64,000 nucleotides of DNA from Achromobacter pestifer (GTDB lineage Bacteria; Pseudomonadota; Gammaproteobacteria; Burkholderiales; Burkholderiaceae_B). The stretch covers positions 7,021,907 to 7,085,906 of the forward strand of contig NZ_CP053985.1 of the NCBI RefSeq assembly GCF_013267355.1. The letters are read 5' to 3'. Of this stretch, positions 24,631-32,514 are shown piece by piece; within the stretch, counting starts at the first letter, position 1; every line of letters starts with the position of its first letter. Made by a program: the position numbers and the translations under genes. The notes below the pieces were generated by a model. The model saw nothing but the letters and a program-made list of their open reading frames with translations, had not been told where the DNA came from and made no database searches.

Positions 24631-25340
24631 CCCACCGACACGCCGCCGCACACATACAGCATCTGTCCCGTCATGAAGCCCGCCCGCGGGTCCATGAACA
24701 TCGACACCGCATGCGCCACCTCTTCGGGCTGGCCCACGCGCCCCACCGGGATCGCCGCCTCCAGCGCCAGCGTCTGCGGCGCCCCCGGCGGATTGGACTG
24801 GTTGAACAGCTCGGTCGCGATGGGTCCGGGCGCCACGGTGTTCACCGTGATGCCGCTGCCCGCCAGCTCCAACGCCCAGGTCCGCGTCATCCCGGCCAAC
24901 GCCGCCTTGGACGCGCCGTAAACGGTGCGCCCGTCCTTGCCCAGGGCGGCGCGGCTGCCGATGTTCACCACCCGCCCGTAGCCCGCCGCCCGCATCCCGG
25001 GCAGCAGGGCCTGCATCAGCAGCACTGGCGCCGTGACGTTCAGCGCCATGATCCGCGCCATCTGCTCCTGGGTCACATCACCGATGCGCGCGACCTGGAT
25101 CATGCCGGCGTTGTTGACCAGATGCAGGACCCGGCGCTCGGCCGCCAACTCCCGCGCGGCGGCGATGGTGGCCGCTGAGTCGCCCAGGTCGACCGAGCGG
25201 AACGTCTCGCCGGGCAAGAGCGCCGCGGGCGCGCCGCGGCTGAAGTTGACGACCTCGAAGCCATCTTCGATCAGGCGCGCGATGATGGCGCGGCCTATGC
25301 CCCGGCTGCCGCCGGTGACCAGTGCGGTGGGCGTGTTCAT
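24618..25340 (-). CDS. SDR-family oxidoreductase
   Basis: A 240-residue classical SDR with TGGSRGIG (about 9-16), NNAGMI, catalytic serine in NIGSRAALG, YGASK and the PGPIATELF lid region. ATG 25340 overlaps the stop of the upstream Bug gene in an ATGA, so the two are translationally coupled, and the longer frame upstream is discarded. Co-expression with a tricarboxylate-type binding protein and position divergent from a cyclase-CoA ligase operon suggest a role in catabolism of the same compound. Substrate unknown. Confidence 0.84.
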   Translation of the reverse strand: MNTPTALVTGGSRGIGRAIIARLIEDGFEVVNFSRGAPAALLPGETFRSVDLGDSAATIAAARELAAERRVLHLVNNAGMIQVARIGDVTQEQMARIMALNVTAPVLLMQALLPGMRAAGYGRVVNIGSRAALGKDGRTVYGASKAALAGMTRTWALELAGSGITVNTVAPGPIATELFNQSNPPGAPQTLALEAAIPVGRVGQPEEVAHAVSMFMDPRAGFMTGQMLYVCGGVSVGLAG

Positions 25341-26332
25341 TGCGCGGTGATTCCCTTGTCCTTGATGAGTCCGCCCCACTTCTTGCGTTCCCCGGCCTCG
25401 AAGGCCGCCAGGTCCGCGCCGAAGAGCGTGCCGGGCTTGGCGCCCATGCCGGCGAAGTTGGCGGTGACGGCCGGGTTCTTCAAGCCGCTGCGCGCGGCTT
25501 CGATCAGCTGCTTGACCACGGGCTCCGGGGTGTTGCGCGGGGCGTAGAGCGCAAACCAGGCAGTGACGTCAAAGCCCGGCAGTCCCGATTCCGCCACGGT
25601 GGGCAGATTAGGCACCGAGGCGTCGCGCGCGGCGGACGTGACGGCCACGCCCCGCACCAGATTGCCGTCCTTGATCTGCGCCAGTGCGCCCGGCAGGTTG
25701 TCGAACAACAGGTCGACCTGTCCGCCCGCCACCGCCGGCAGGGACGCGGACGTGCCCTTGAACGGCACGTGCAGCATGGTCACGCCGGCCATGGCCTCGA
25801 AATAGGCGCCGGTCAGATGCACGGAGGAACCGATGCCGGGCGACGCGTAGGTCAGCTTCTTGTCCTTGGACTGCTGGGCCGCCTTGATCACGTCGGCCAC
25901 CGTCTTGTAGGGCGACTTGGCGCTGACGGCGATGACGTTGGGCGTGGTGGACACCAGCGCGATGGGCACCAGGTCGCGCTCGGGATCGAACGCCATGTTG
26001 CTGTAGAGAAACTGGTTGATGGTCTGGGTGCCGATGGTGCCCAGGCCCAGCGTGTAGCCGTCGGGCTTGGCGCGCGCCACGTAGGCCATGCCGATGTTGC
26101 CGCCCGCGCCGGGCTTGTTCTCGACCAGCACGGTCTGCTTCAGGCCCGGTTCCAGCGCGTGGGCAATGGCGCGGCCGAAGAGGTCGGCGCCGCCGCCCGG
26201 CGGATAAGGCACGACGACGGTGACGGGATGGTCGGGATAGCCGGCGGCATGCGCCGCGGGCAAGGTCAGGAAGGCCAGCGCGGCCAGGGCCGGCGCGGTG
26301 ATCGCCAACCTGCGGTGCAGGAATTGCGTCAT
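25337..26332 (-). CDS. Bug-family (TTT) periplasmic solute-binding protein
   Basis: A 331-residue binding protein with a signal peptide ending at AHAA (about residue 29). The mature start YPDHPVTVVVPYPPGGGADLFGR and the GAGGNIGMAYVARAKPDGYTLGLG stretch are typical of Bug receptors, as are HVPFKGTSASLPAVAGGQVDLLFDN and AVTSAARDASVPNLPTVAESGLPGFDV. The ATG at 26332 has GGAG eight bases upstream. No TctA/TctB permease is nearby, as is usual for the many orphan Bug proteins of this family of bacteria. It faces the cyclase-ligase operon across a short promoter region with a perfect palindrome. Confidence 0.9.
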   Translation of the reverse strand: MTQFLHRRLAITAPALAALAFLTLPAAHAAGYPDHPVTVVVPYPPGGGADLFGRAIAHALEPGLKQTVLVENKPGAGGNIGMAYVARAKPDGYTLGLGTIGTQTINQFLYSNMAFDPERDLVPIALVSTTPNVIAVSAKSPYKTVADVIKAAQQSKDKKLTYASPGIGSSVHLTGAYFEAMAGVTMLHVPFKGTSASLPAVAGGQVDLLFDNLPGALAQIKDGNLVRGVAVTSAARDASVPNLPTVAESGLPGFDVTAWFALYAPRNTPEPVVKQLIEAARSGLKNPAVTANFAGMGAKPGTLFGADLAAFEAGERKKWGGLIKDKGITAQ

Positions 26333-26377
26333 GGGCTTGTCTCCTATCGAACCCGCTGACTGCGGATTTCTTTTTAA

Positions 26378-26395
26378 AGTACGTAAATACGTACT
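26378..26395. promoter_or_regulatory. Perfect palindromic operator between Bug and cyclase operons
   Basis: AGTACGTAAATACGTACT: eight-base perfect arms AGTACGTA/TACGTACT around AA. It is centred in the 103-base divergent promoter region and is a good candidate site for the GntR protein encoded at 29099-29842, controlling both directions. Confidence 0.6.
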
Positions 26396-26435
26396 ATATT
26401 CATAAGAACATAGAAAACCTCCAGGAGACAAGCAG

Positions 26436-27476
26436 ATGAAACGCTGGACCCAACGCCCCGCAGGCTCCACCTGGGGCGACTTCGGCCCGGATGACGAGAT
26501 CGGCCGCCTGAACCTGCTGACCGAGGAAAAAGTGCTGCAGGCGGTGCGCGAAGTGCGCACGGGCAAGGTGTTCTGCCTGTCCCTGCCGCTGGACCTGCCG
26601 GGCGGCAATGTGCTGAACCCGCGCCGCCACGCGCCGGTGCTCAAACCCACCTTCCGCGAAGGCACGCCCTACCTGAACTTCCAGATGTCCCAGGTGCAGC
26701 CCGAGGCCGTGGATGTACTGTCCGACGACCAGGTCACGCTGTCCATGCAGTACTCCACCCAATGGGACGGCCTGTGCCACGTGGGCGCGCTGTTCGACAT
26801 CCAGGGCGACGGCCAGGCGCGCCGCGTCTACTACAACGGCTATGCGGCCGGCGTGGACGTGTTCGGCGGCGTGGACCCCGACGACTCTCCCGACGCTTGC
26901 TGCCCGCCAGGCGGTTCGTATGCGCGCAAACTCAGCGTCAGCCGCTACGCCGAGAAGGGCATGCAGGGCCGCGGCGTGCTGGTGGACCTGGCGCGCGCCT
27001 ACGGGCCGGGCCGCAGCGTCGTCGACCTGGCGGCCCTGCAAACCGCCATGCAGGCGCAGAACGTGTCGGTCGAAGCCGGCGACATGCTGGTGCTGCGCAC
27101 GGGCTTTGCCGAAGAGATCGTGGCCATGAACGGCCAGCCAGACCCGCACAAACTCGAACAGACGGGCGCGGTCCTGGACGGATCCGACCCGGCGCTGCTG
27201 GACTGGATCACGCAATCCGGCATCGCCGCGATCTGCGCGGACAACTACGCGGTCGAAGCCTATCCGGCGCGCACGTCCGGCCCTGGGCACTCGATCCTGC
27301 CGCTGCACCACCACTGCCTCTTCAAGCTGGGCGTGCCGTTGGCCGAACTCTGGTACCTGAAGGATCTGGCCGACTGGCTGCACGCGCAAGGCCGCAACCG
27401 CTTCCTGCTGACCGCCCCGCCCTTGCGCATGCCTGGCGCGGTGGGATCGCCCGTGACGCCCATCGCCACGGTGTAA
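26436..27476 (+). CDS. Cyclase family protein (kynurenine formamidase-like fold)
   Basis: A 346-residue member of the cyclase/formamidase-like metal hydrolase family (PF04199 type). It begins RWTQRPAGSTWGDFGPDDEIGRLNLL, typical of the long subfamily. The usual HxGTHxDxPxH metal motif reads STQWDGLCHVGALFD here, a known variation in this branch; histidine-rich SILPLHHHCLFK near residue 291 may add ligands. ATG 26436 follows CAGGAGAC. It is the first gene of an operon with an acyl-CoA ligase and a GntR gene. Hydrolysis of a cyclic amide or ester before CoA activation is a reasonable guess only. Confidence 0.8.
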   Translation: MKRWTQRPAGSTWGDFGPDDEIGRLNLLTEEKVLQAVREVRTGKVFCLSLPLDLPGGNVLNPRRHAPVLKPTFREGTPYLNFQMSQVQPEAVDVLSDDQVTLSMQYSTQWDGLCHVGALFDIQGDGQARRVYYNGYAAGVDVFGGVDPDDSPDACCPPGGSYARKLSVSRYAEKGMQGRGVLVDLARAYGPGRSVVDLAALQTAMQAQNVSVEAGDMLVLRTGFAEEIVAMNGQPDPHKLEQTGAVLDGSDPALLDWITQSGIAAICADNYAVEAYPARTSGPGHSILPLHHHCLFKLGVPLAELWYLKDLADWLHAQGRNRFLLTAPPLRMPGAVGSPVTPIATV

Positions 27477-27479
27477 GCC

Positions 27480-29096
27480 ATGAACCTGCCGTACTCGACA
27501 TTCTCCGAACACCTGGACGCGCTGGCTGCGCGCCGACCCGGCGCGCCCCTCCTGATCGACCAGGACCAGCCCGTCAGCGCCGAGCAATTGCGCGCCCAGA
27601 GCCGCGCGCTGGCCGCCGGACTGGCGCGCATCGGCGTGCAGCCCGGCCAGCGCGTGGCGGTCTGGCTGCCCAACTGCGCCGCCTGGGTGGAATCCTTCCT
27701 GGCCTGCGCGCACCTGGGCGCGCTGGTGCTGGCGGTCAACACGCGCTTCCGGGCGCTGGAGCTGGCCGATATCCTGGGACGCGGCAAGGCTGACTGGCTG
27801 GTGTTCTGGCCCGGGTTCAAGGGCATAGACTTCCAGGCCATCCTGGGCGAGGTTGCGCCGGAACACCTGACTCGCCTGCAAGGCGTGATCGCGCTGGCTG
27901 GCGCCGAGGAAGCGCTGCCCTCCTCCCTGCACGGCATACCGGCGCACCGCTACCAGGACCTGCTGGCCTGCTCCGACCCGGCGCCGCCGGCCCAGCCGAA
28001 TGCGGGCGTGCTGTGCTTCACCACGTCCGGTACCACGTCCAAGCCCAAGTTCGTGCTGCACGACCAGCGCACGCTGCTCAATCACGGTGCAGCCGTGGCC
28101 CAGGCCTATGGTTACGACGCGCGCAGCTGCGTGCTGGCCAGCGCGCCGTTCTGCGGCGCCTTCGGTTTCGCCACCCTGGCCGGCGGCCTGGCGCAAGGCG
28201 TGCCCGTGGTTTGCGCGCCCGTGTTCGACGCGGCGCAATCCGCCGCCGCGGTGCGCCGCCACGCGGTAACGCATACCTACGCCAACAACGAGGCCCTGGT
28301 CGGCATGATGCGGGCGGGAACGCAAGACGACTTCGCCTCGGCCCGGCTGTTCGGTTTCGCCAGCTTCACGCCGGCCTTGGACAATATGCTGGACCTGGCC
28401 CGCGAAGCCGGCGTGCCGCTTACCGGCCTATACGGATCCAGCGAGCTGATCGCCCTGGTCGCCGGCCAACCCCGCGATCCGGCCGAGGGCGACGTGTCCG
28501 CGCGTCACCAGCCGGGCGGCACGCTGATCTACCCGGATGCCCGGGTGCGTGCGCGCGATCCCGCCACGGGCGAGATCCTGCCACAGGGTCAATCCGGTGA
28601 ACTCGAAATCCTCTCGCCCAGCCTGATGCAGGGCTATCTGGACAATCCCGAGGCCACCCGCGGCGCCTTCACCGAGGACGGCTACTTCAAGACCGGCGAT
28701 CTCGGCTACGCGCTGAACCCGCGCCAGTTCGTGTTCCAGACCCGCATGGGCGATTCGCTGCGCCTGTCCGGCTTCCTGGTCAATCCGGTGGAAATCGAGC
28801 AGGTGGTCGAAACCCTGCCTGGCGTGCGCGCCTGCCAGGTGGTCGGCGCCACCCAAAAGGGCAAGACCGTACCCTACGCCTTCGTGCTGCTGCAGCCGGG
28901 CGCGGCGGCCGACCCGGCGGGCTGGACCGCCGCGTGCAAAGCCGCGATGGCGGGTTTCAAGACGCCGGCCGGCTTTACCGTGCTGGATGCCTTCCCCTCG
29001 GTGGAAAGCGCCAACTCGGTCAAGATCCAGAAGCACCGGCTGCGCGAAATGGCCGATGCCATACTCGCGGCTCCGACCATGATGCCCCCGGCCTGA
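27480..29096 (+). CDS. AMP-forming acyl-CoA ligase
   Basis: A 538-residue class I adenylate-forming enzyme. It shows the P-loop-like CFTTSGTTSKPKFVLHD (about 178-194), GLYGSSEL motif, the hinge region GYFKTGDLGY and a C-terminal SGFLVNPVEIEQVVETLPGV...SVKIQKHRLREM with the catalytic lysine region. It starts three bases after the cyclase stop and ends two bases before the GntR start, so the three form one operon. It probably activates the product of the cyclase reaction as a CoA thioester. Chain length or ring type cannot be told. Confidence 0.86.
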   Translation: MNLPYSTFSEHLDALAARRPGAPLLIDQDQPVSAEQLRAQSRALAAGLARIGVQPGQRVAVWLPNCAAWVESFLACAHLGALVLAVNTRFRALELADILGRGKADWLVFWPGFKGIDFQAILGEVAPEHLTRLQGVIALAGAEEALPSSLHGIPAHRYQDLLACSDPAPPAQPNAGVLCFTTSGTTSKPKFVLHDQRTLLNHGAAVAQAYGYDARSCVLASAPFCGAFGFATLAGGLAQGVPVVCAPVFDAAQSAAAVRRHAVTHTYANNEALVGMMRAGTQDDFASARLFGFASFTPALDNMLDLAREAGVPLTGLYGSSELIALVAGQPRDPAEGDVSARHQPGGTLIYPDARVRARDPATGEILPQGQSGELEILSPSLMQGYLDNPEATRGAFTEDGYFKTGDLGYALNPRQFVFQTRMGDSLRLSGFLVNPVEIEQVVETLPGVRACQVVGATQKGKTVPYAFVLLQPGAAADPAGWTAACKAAMAGFKTPAGFTVLDAFPSVESANSVKIQKHRLREMADAILAAPTMMPPA

Positions 29097-29098
29097 AC

Positions 29099-29842
29099 AT
29101 GCCCGACCCCAAGCTCTTCTCGCGCAGCCCCCAGCCGCTCTACCTGCAAGCGGCGGCGCTGTTTCGCAGCAATATCCAGAACCGCACCTGGCGGCCCGGC
29201 CAGCAGATCCCGCCGCTGGAAGCGCTGATGGAAACCTATGGCATCTCGCGGGCGACCATCCGCCAGGCATTCGGCCTGCTGGAAGACGATGGCCTGATCC
29301 GCCGTTCGCGCGGCTCGGGCACTTTCGTCAATGCCGAACTGCCCGAAACGCCCACTCTCTTGATTCCCAAGACCTGGGCCGAAACCGTGGAGCTGAGCAA
29401 CCAGCTGGGCACGGTGTCGCTGGTGGAATCCAGCGCCGATTCGCCCCTGCCCGATACCCTGGGCATGCCCTGCGGCGCGGACCGCGGCGGCAGCTTCCAA
29501 TACCTGCGGCGCGTGCACACCACCGATGGCGCCCCCTTCTGCTACAGCGAGGTCTTCCTGGACAGCGTGCTGTTCCGCAAGCACCGCGCCCGCATCCGCA
29601 AGAGCACCGTGGCGCCGGTGCTGGACCAGTTCTACGGCGCGCGCATCAGCGAAGCGCGCCAGGTGCTGAACGTGATCGAAGCCGGCCAGGAATCCGCCGA
29701 ATCCCTGCAGATCCCCGTGTCGTCACCCGTGGCGGAAATACGCCGCTACGCCTGCATCGACGGCCGCGTGGTGTATTTCGCGCGGCTGGAATTCCCGTTC
29801 CGCAAGGTGCGGATGGAATTCGACCTGCTGTCCCACCGCTAG
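29099..29842 (+). CDS. GntR-family regulator with UTRA domain
   Basis: A 247-residue HutC/GntR-type regulator. DNA-binding winged helix: PLYLQAAALFRSNIQNRTWRPGQQIPPLEALMETYGISRATIRQAFGLLEDDGLIRRSRGSGTF is the region (about 14-76) and is canonical. UTRA effector domain follows (YLRRVHTTDGAPFCYSEVFLD, VYFARLEFPFRKVRMEFDL). It is the last gene of the cyclase-ligase operon and probably autoregulates through the AGTACGTA palindrome at 26378. The preferred start at 29099 gives the standard N-terminus. Confidence 0.87.
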   Translation: MPDPKLFSRSPQPLYLQAAALFRSNIQNRTWRPGQQIPPLEALMETYGISRATIRQAFGLLEDDGLIRRSRGSGTFVNAELPETPTLLIPKTWAETVELSNQLGTVSLVESSADSPLPDTLGMPCGADRGGSFQYLRRVHTTDGAPFCYSEVFLDSVLFRKHRARIRKSTVAPVLDQFYGARISEARQVLNVIEAGQESAESLQIPVSSPVAEIRRYACIDGRVVYFARLEFPFRKVRMEFDLLSHR

Positions 29843-29967
29843 ACCGCTTTCACCACAAGGAGCCTCCCCACCGCGACCCGCCAGCGTAAGGCCAGAACAG
29901 AGCGCCGCAGCAGATCCCCCAAGCGCCAGCAGTATCCGAACAAGATCCGGCATAAAGGAGACCAACC

Positions 29968-31206
29968 ATGAAATGCCGTAGAACCCCCCGGATTTCCCTG
30001 AAGTTGCGCAGCACGCTAGCCCTGCTATCCGCCTTCGCCGCCGCGCCCTGCGCCATGGCGCAGGCGATCTCCGACGACGTGGTCCGCCTGGGCCTGATCC
30101 TGGACATGAGCGGCGTGTACGCCGACGTCACGGGCAAAGGCAGCGCGACCGCGGCCGAAATGGCCATCGCCGACTTCGGCGGCACGGTGCTCGGCAAGAA
30201 GATCGACCTGATGGTGGTGGACCACCAGAACAAGGCCGACATCGCCGCAGCCAAGGCGCGCGAGTGGTACGACACCCAGAAAGTCGACGCCATCATGGAC
30301 GTGGCGGGCTCCGCCCCCGCGCTGGCCGTGCTGGAAGTGGCCCGCGAGAAAAAGAGGATCGTGGTGTTCAGCGGGCCCGGCACCGAGCGCATCACCAACG
30401 ACCTGTGCTCGCCCTATTCCGTGCACTACACCTACGACACCTGGTCGCTGGCCAACACCACGGCGCGCGCCACGGTCGAGCAAGGCGGCAAGAGCTGGTA
30501 CTTCCTGACGGCCGATTACGCTTTCGGCCACACCTTGCAGGCGTCCGCCACCGAGGTCGTCAAGGCCAACGGCGGCACCGTGCTGGGTGCGTCGCGCCAT
30601 CCGCTGGGCTCCAGCGACTTCGCCTCGTACCTGCTGCAGGCCCAGGCCAGCCGCGCGCAGATCGTGGGCCTGGCCAACGCCGGCGGCGACACCGTCAACG
30701 CCATCAAGGCCGCCAGTGAATTCGGGCTGACCAAGGGCGGCCAGAAGATGGCCGGACTGCTGCTGTACATCAACGACATCCACGCCATCGGCCTGGACGC
30801 CGCCGCCGGACTGACGCTGACCGAAGCCTTCTACTGGGACATGAACGACCAGACCCGGGCCTGGTCCCAGCGTTACTACGACAAGCTCAAGAAGATGCCC
30901 AACATGAGCCAGGCCGGCACGTATTCGTCAGTGATGCACTACCTGAAGTCGGTGCAGGCAGCCGGCACCGACGAGCCGACGGCAGTGATGAAGCAGATGA
31001 AGTCCATGCCCATCAACGACTTCTTCGCCACCAACGGCCGCATCCGCGAGGACGGCCGCATGGTGCACGACATGTACCTGTTCGAAGTGAAGAAGCCATC
31101 CGAGTCCAAGCGGCCCTGGGACTACTACAAGCTTGTGGCCACCCTGCCCGGCGACCAGGCCTTCATGCCGCTGTCGCGTTCGTCCTGCCCGCTGGTGAAG
31201 AAGTAG
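29968..31206 (+). CDS. Orphan Liv-type ABC binding protein
   Basis: A 412-residue type I periplasmic binding protein with a signal peptide cleaved near CAMAQA (about residue 32). Mature sequence DDVVRLGLILDMSGVYADVTGKGSATAAEMAI and YFLTADYAFGHTLQ are typical of the branch that binds aromatic or amide-type ligands. No permease or ATPase genes are adjacent, so it must use a transporter elsewhere, possibly the Liv system at 10.8-14.3 kb (speculative). It follows the cyclase-ligase-GntR operon by 125 bases of unremarkable sequence and converges with the carbamoylase gene. Confidence 0.84.
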   Translation: MKCRRTPRISLKLRSTLALLSAFAAAPCAMAQAISDDVVRLGLILDMSGVYADVTGKGSATAAEMAIADFGGTVLGKKIDLMVVDHQNKADIAAAKAREWYDTQKVDAIMDVAGSAPALAVLEVAREKKRIVVFSGPGTERITNDLCSPYSVHYTYDTWSLANTTARATVEQGGKSWYFLTADYAFGHTLQASATEVVKANGGTVLGASRHPLGSSDFASYLLQAQASRAQIVGLANAGGDTVNAIKAASEFGLTKGGQKMAGLLLYINDIHAIGLDAAAGLTLTEAFYWDMNDQTRAWSQRYYDKLKKMPNMSQAGTYSSVMHYLKSVQAAGTDEPTAVMKQMKSMPINDFFATNGRIREDGRMVHDMYLFEVKKPSESKRPWDYYKLVATLPGDQAFMPLSRSSCPLVKK

Positions 31207-31214
31207 CGGCGGCG

Positions 31215-31235
31215 CGGGCGCCCGGTGGGCGCCCG
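31215..31235. terminator. GC-rich hairpin between converging genes
   Basis: CGGGCGCCC (31215-31223) and GGGCGCCCG (31227-31235) form a nine-base perfect stem with a three-base loop, between the stops of the binding-protein gene and the carbamoylase-like gene. Likely bidirectional stop, no T-run. Confidence 0.6.
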
Positions 31236-31240
31236 TCTCG

Positions 31241-32503
31241 CTATGCCCGCAGCTTGCGGTCCAGTTCCAGCACGGATTGGTAAAGCACGCGGGTGCCGTC
31301 GAGCAGCTGCGCGGGCTCGATCCATTCTTCCGGACAGTGGCTGCGGCCGTTCAGGCACGGGATGAAGATCATGCCGATGGGGCCGGTGGGCGCCATGTAG
31401 ACCGCGTCGTGGCCCGCGCCGCTGGGCAGGCGCATGGAGGCGTAGCCCAGCTGATCGGCGGCGGCCTGCACCGCGTCCATCACCAGCGGCGTGCAGTCGG
31501 TGGGCCGGGCGCGGCTCAGCTGCGTGAAGCTGGCCGAGAGGCGCAGCGCCGTCAGGTCCGCGGCCACGCCAGCCATCAGGGTCTCGGGGAAGGCGTCCAG
31601 CACGGCGTCGCTGTCGCTGCGCATTTCCAGCGTCAGTTCGACGCGGCCGGGCACCGCGTTGGCGGCGTTCGGCGTCATGGACAGGCGGCCCACGGTGGCG
31701 ACCACGTAATGCGGATTGCCGCTGGCCGCGCTGGCCTGGCGATGGGCCGCGTCGATGATGCGGGCTGCCCCCACCAGGGCGTCGCGGCGGATGTCCATGG
31801 GCGTGGTGCCGGCATGGTCGGGCTGGCCTTGCACCGTGATCAGCACGCGGCGGATGCCGACGATGTTGGTGACCACGCCGATGGGCAGGCCGCGGCTTTC
31901 CAGCACCGGGCCCTGTTCGATATGCAGCTCCACGAACGCCGCGGTGCCATCGGCAGCGCGCAACGGCGCGCCCAGCGCCGAGGGGTCGCCGCCGATGCGG
32001 GTGATGCCGGCCGCCAGCGTCTCGCCCTCGGGGTTGCGGGCGGCCAGCATGTCGGGCGTCAACTGGCCGCAGAGAGCGCGGCTGCCGACGCAGGAGATGC
32101 CGTAGTCGCTGGGTTCCTCGGACAGGAAGTCGATGACCTCGAACGGGTGTTCCAGCTGCACGCCGTGCTCGCGCAGGGTGTGGGCGACTTCGATGCCGGC
32201 CAGCACGCCGATGATGCCGTCGAAGCGGCCCCCGGCCATGACGGTGTCGCAGTGCGAGCCGGTGGCGATGGGCTTGCGCGCCGGATCGCGCCCGGCCAGC
32301 GTGCCTATCAGGTTGCCGCCGGCATCCAGGCGGGTCGTCAGGCCCGCGGCCTCGAATTCGCCGCGCAGCCAGGCGCGGGCCTCATCGAACAGCGGCGAGA
32401 ATGCGCGGCGCGTCCAGGGGACGTCGGGCAGGGTGTATCGGGAAAGGGTTTCGACGCGGGCCCAGAGGCGCTCGGCGTTCAGGGGAGGAAATTGCACAGG
32501 CAT
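31241..32503 (-). CDS. M20-family N-carbamoyl-amino-acid hydrolase-like enzyme
   Basis: A 420-residue Zn/Mn-dependent amidohydrolase of the carbamoylase/allantoate-amidohydrolase branch. Metal and substrate motifs: ATGSHCDTV, RFDGIIGVLAG, DFLSEEPSDYG, ELHIEQGPVLE, the dimerisation-domain histidine in GQPDHAGTTPMD and the C-terminal GAGHDAVYM. ATG 32503 has a GAGGGA site six bases upstream. It is 11 bases downstream of the hydantoinase-like gene on the same strand; the pair should open a hydantoin ring and then remove the carbamoyl group. In the predicted ergothioneine pathway this is the last step, giving L-glutamate, CO2 and ammonia (inference). Hydantoin or ureide use is the alternative. 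Confidence 0.85.
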   Translation of the reverse strand: MPVQFPPLNAERLWARVETLSRYTLPDVPWTRRAFSPLFDEARAWLRGEFEAAGLTTRLDAGGNLIGTLAGRDPARKPIATGSHCDTVMAGGRFDGIIGVLAGIEVAHTLREHGVQLEHPFEVIDFLSEEPSDYGISCVGSRALCGQLTPDMLAARNPEGETLAAGITRIGGDPSALGAPLRAADGTAAFVELHIEQGPVLESRGLPIGVVTNIVGIRRVLITVQGQPDHAGTTPMDIRRDALVGAARIIDAAHRQASAASGNPHYVVATVGRLSMTPNAANAVPGRVELTLEMRSDSDAVLDAFPETLMAGVAADLTALRLSASFTQLSRARPTDCTPLVMDAVQAAADQLGYASMRLPSGAGHDAVYMAPTGPIGMIFIPCLNGRSHCPEEWIEPAQLLDGTRVLYQSVLELDRKLRA

Positions 32504-32514
32504 TGCCGTGTCCC

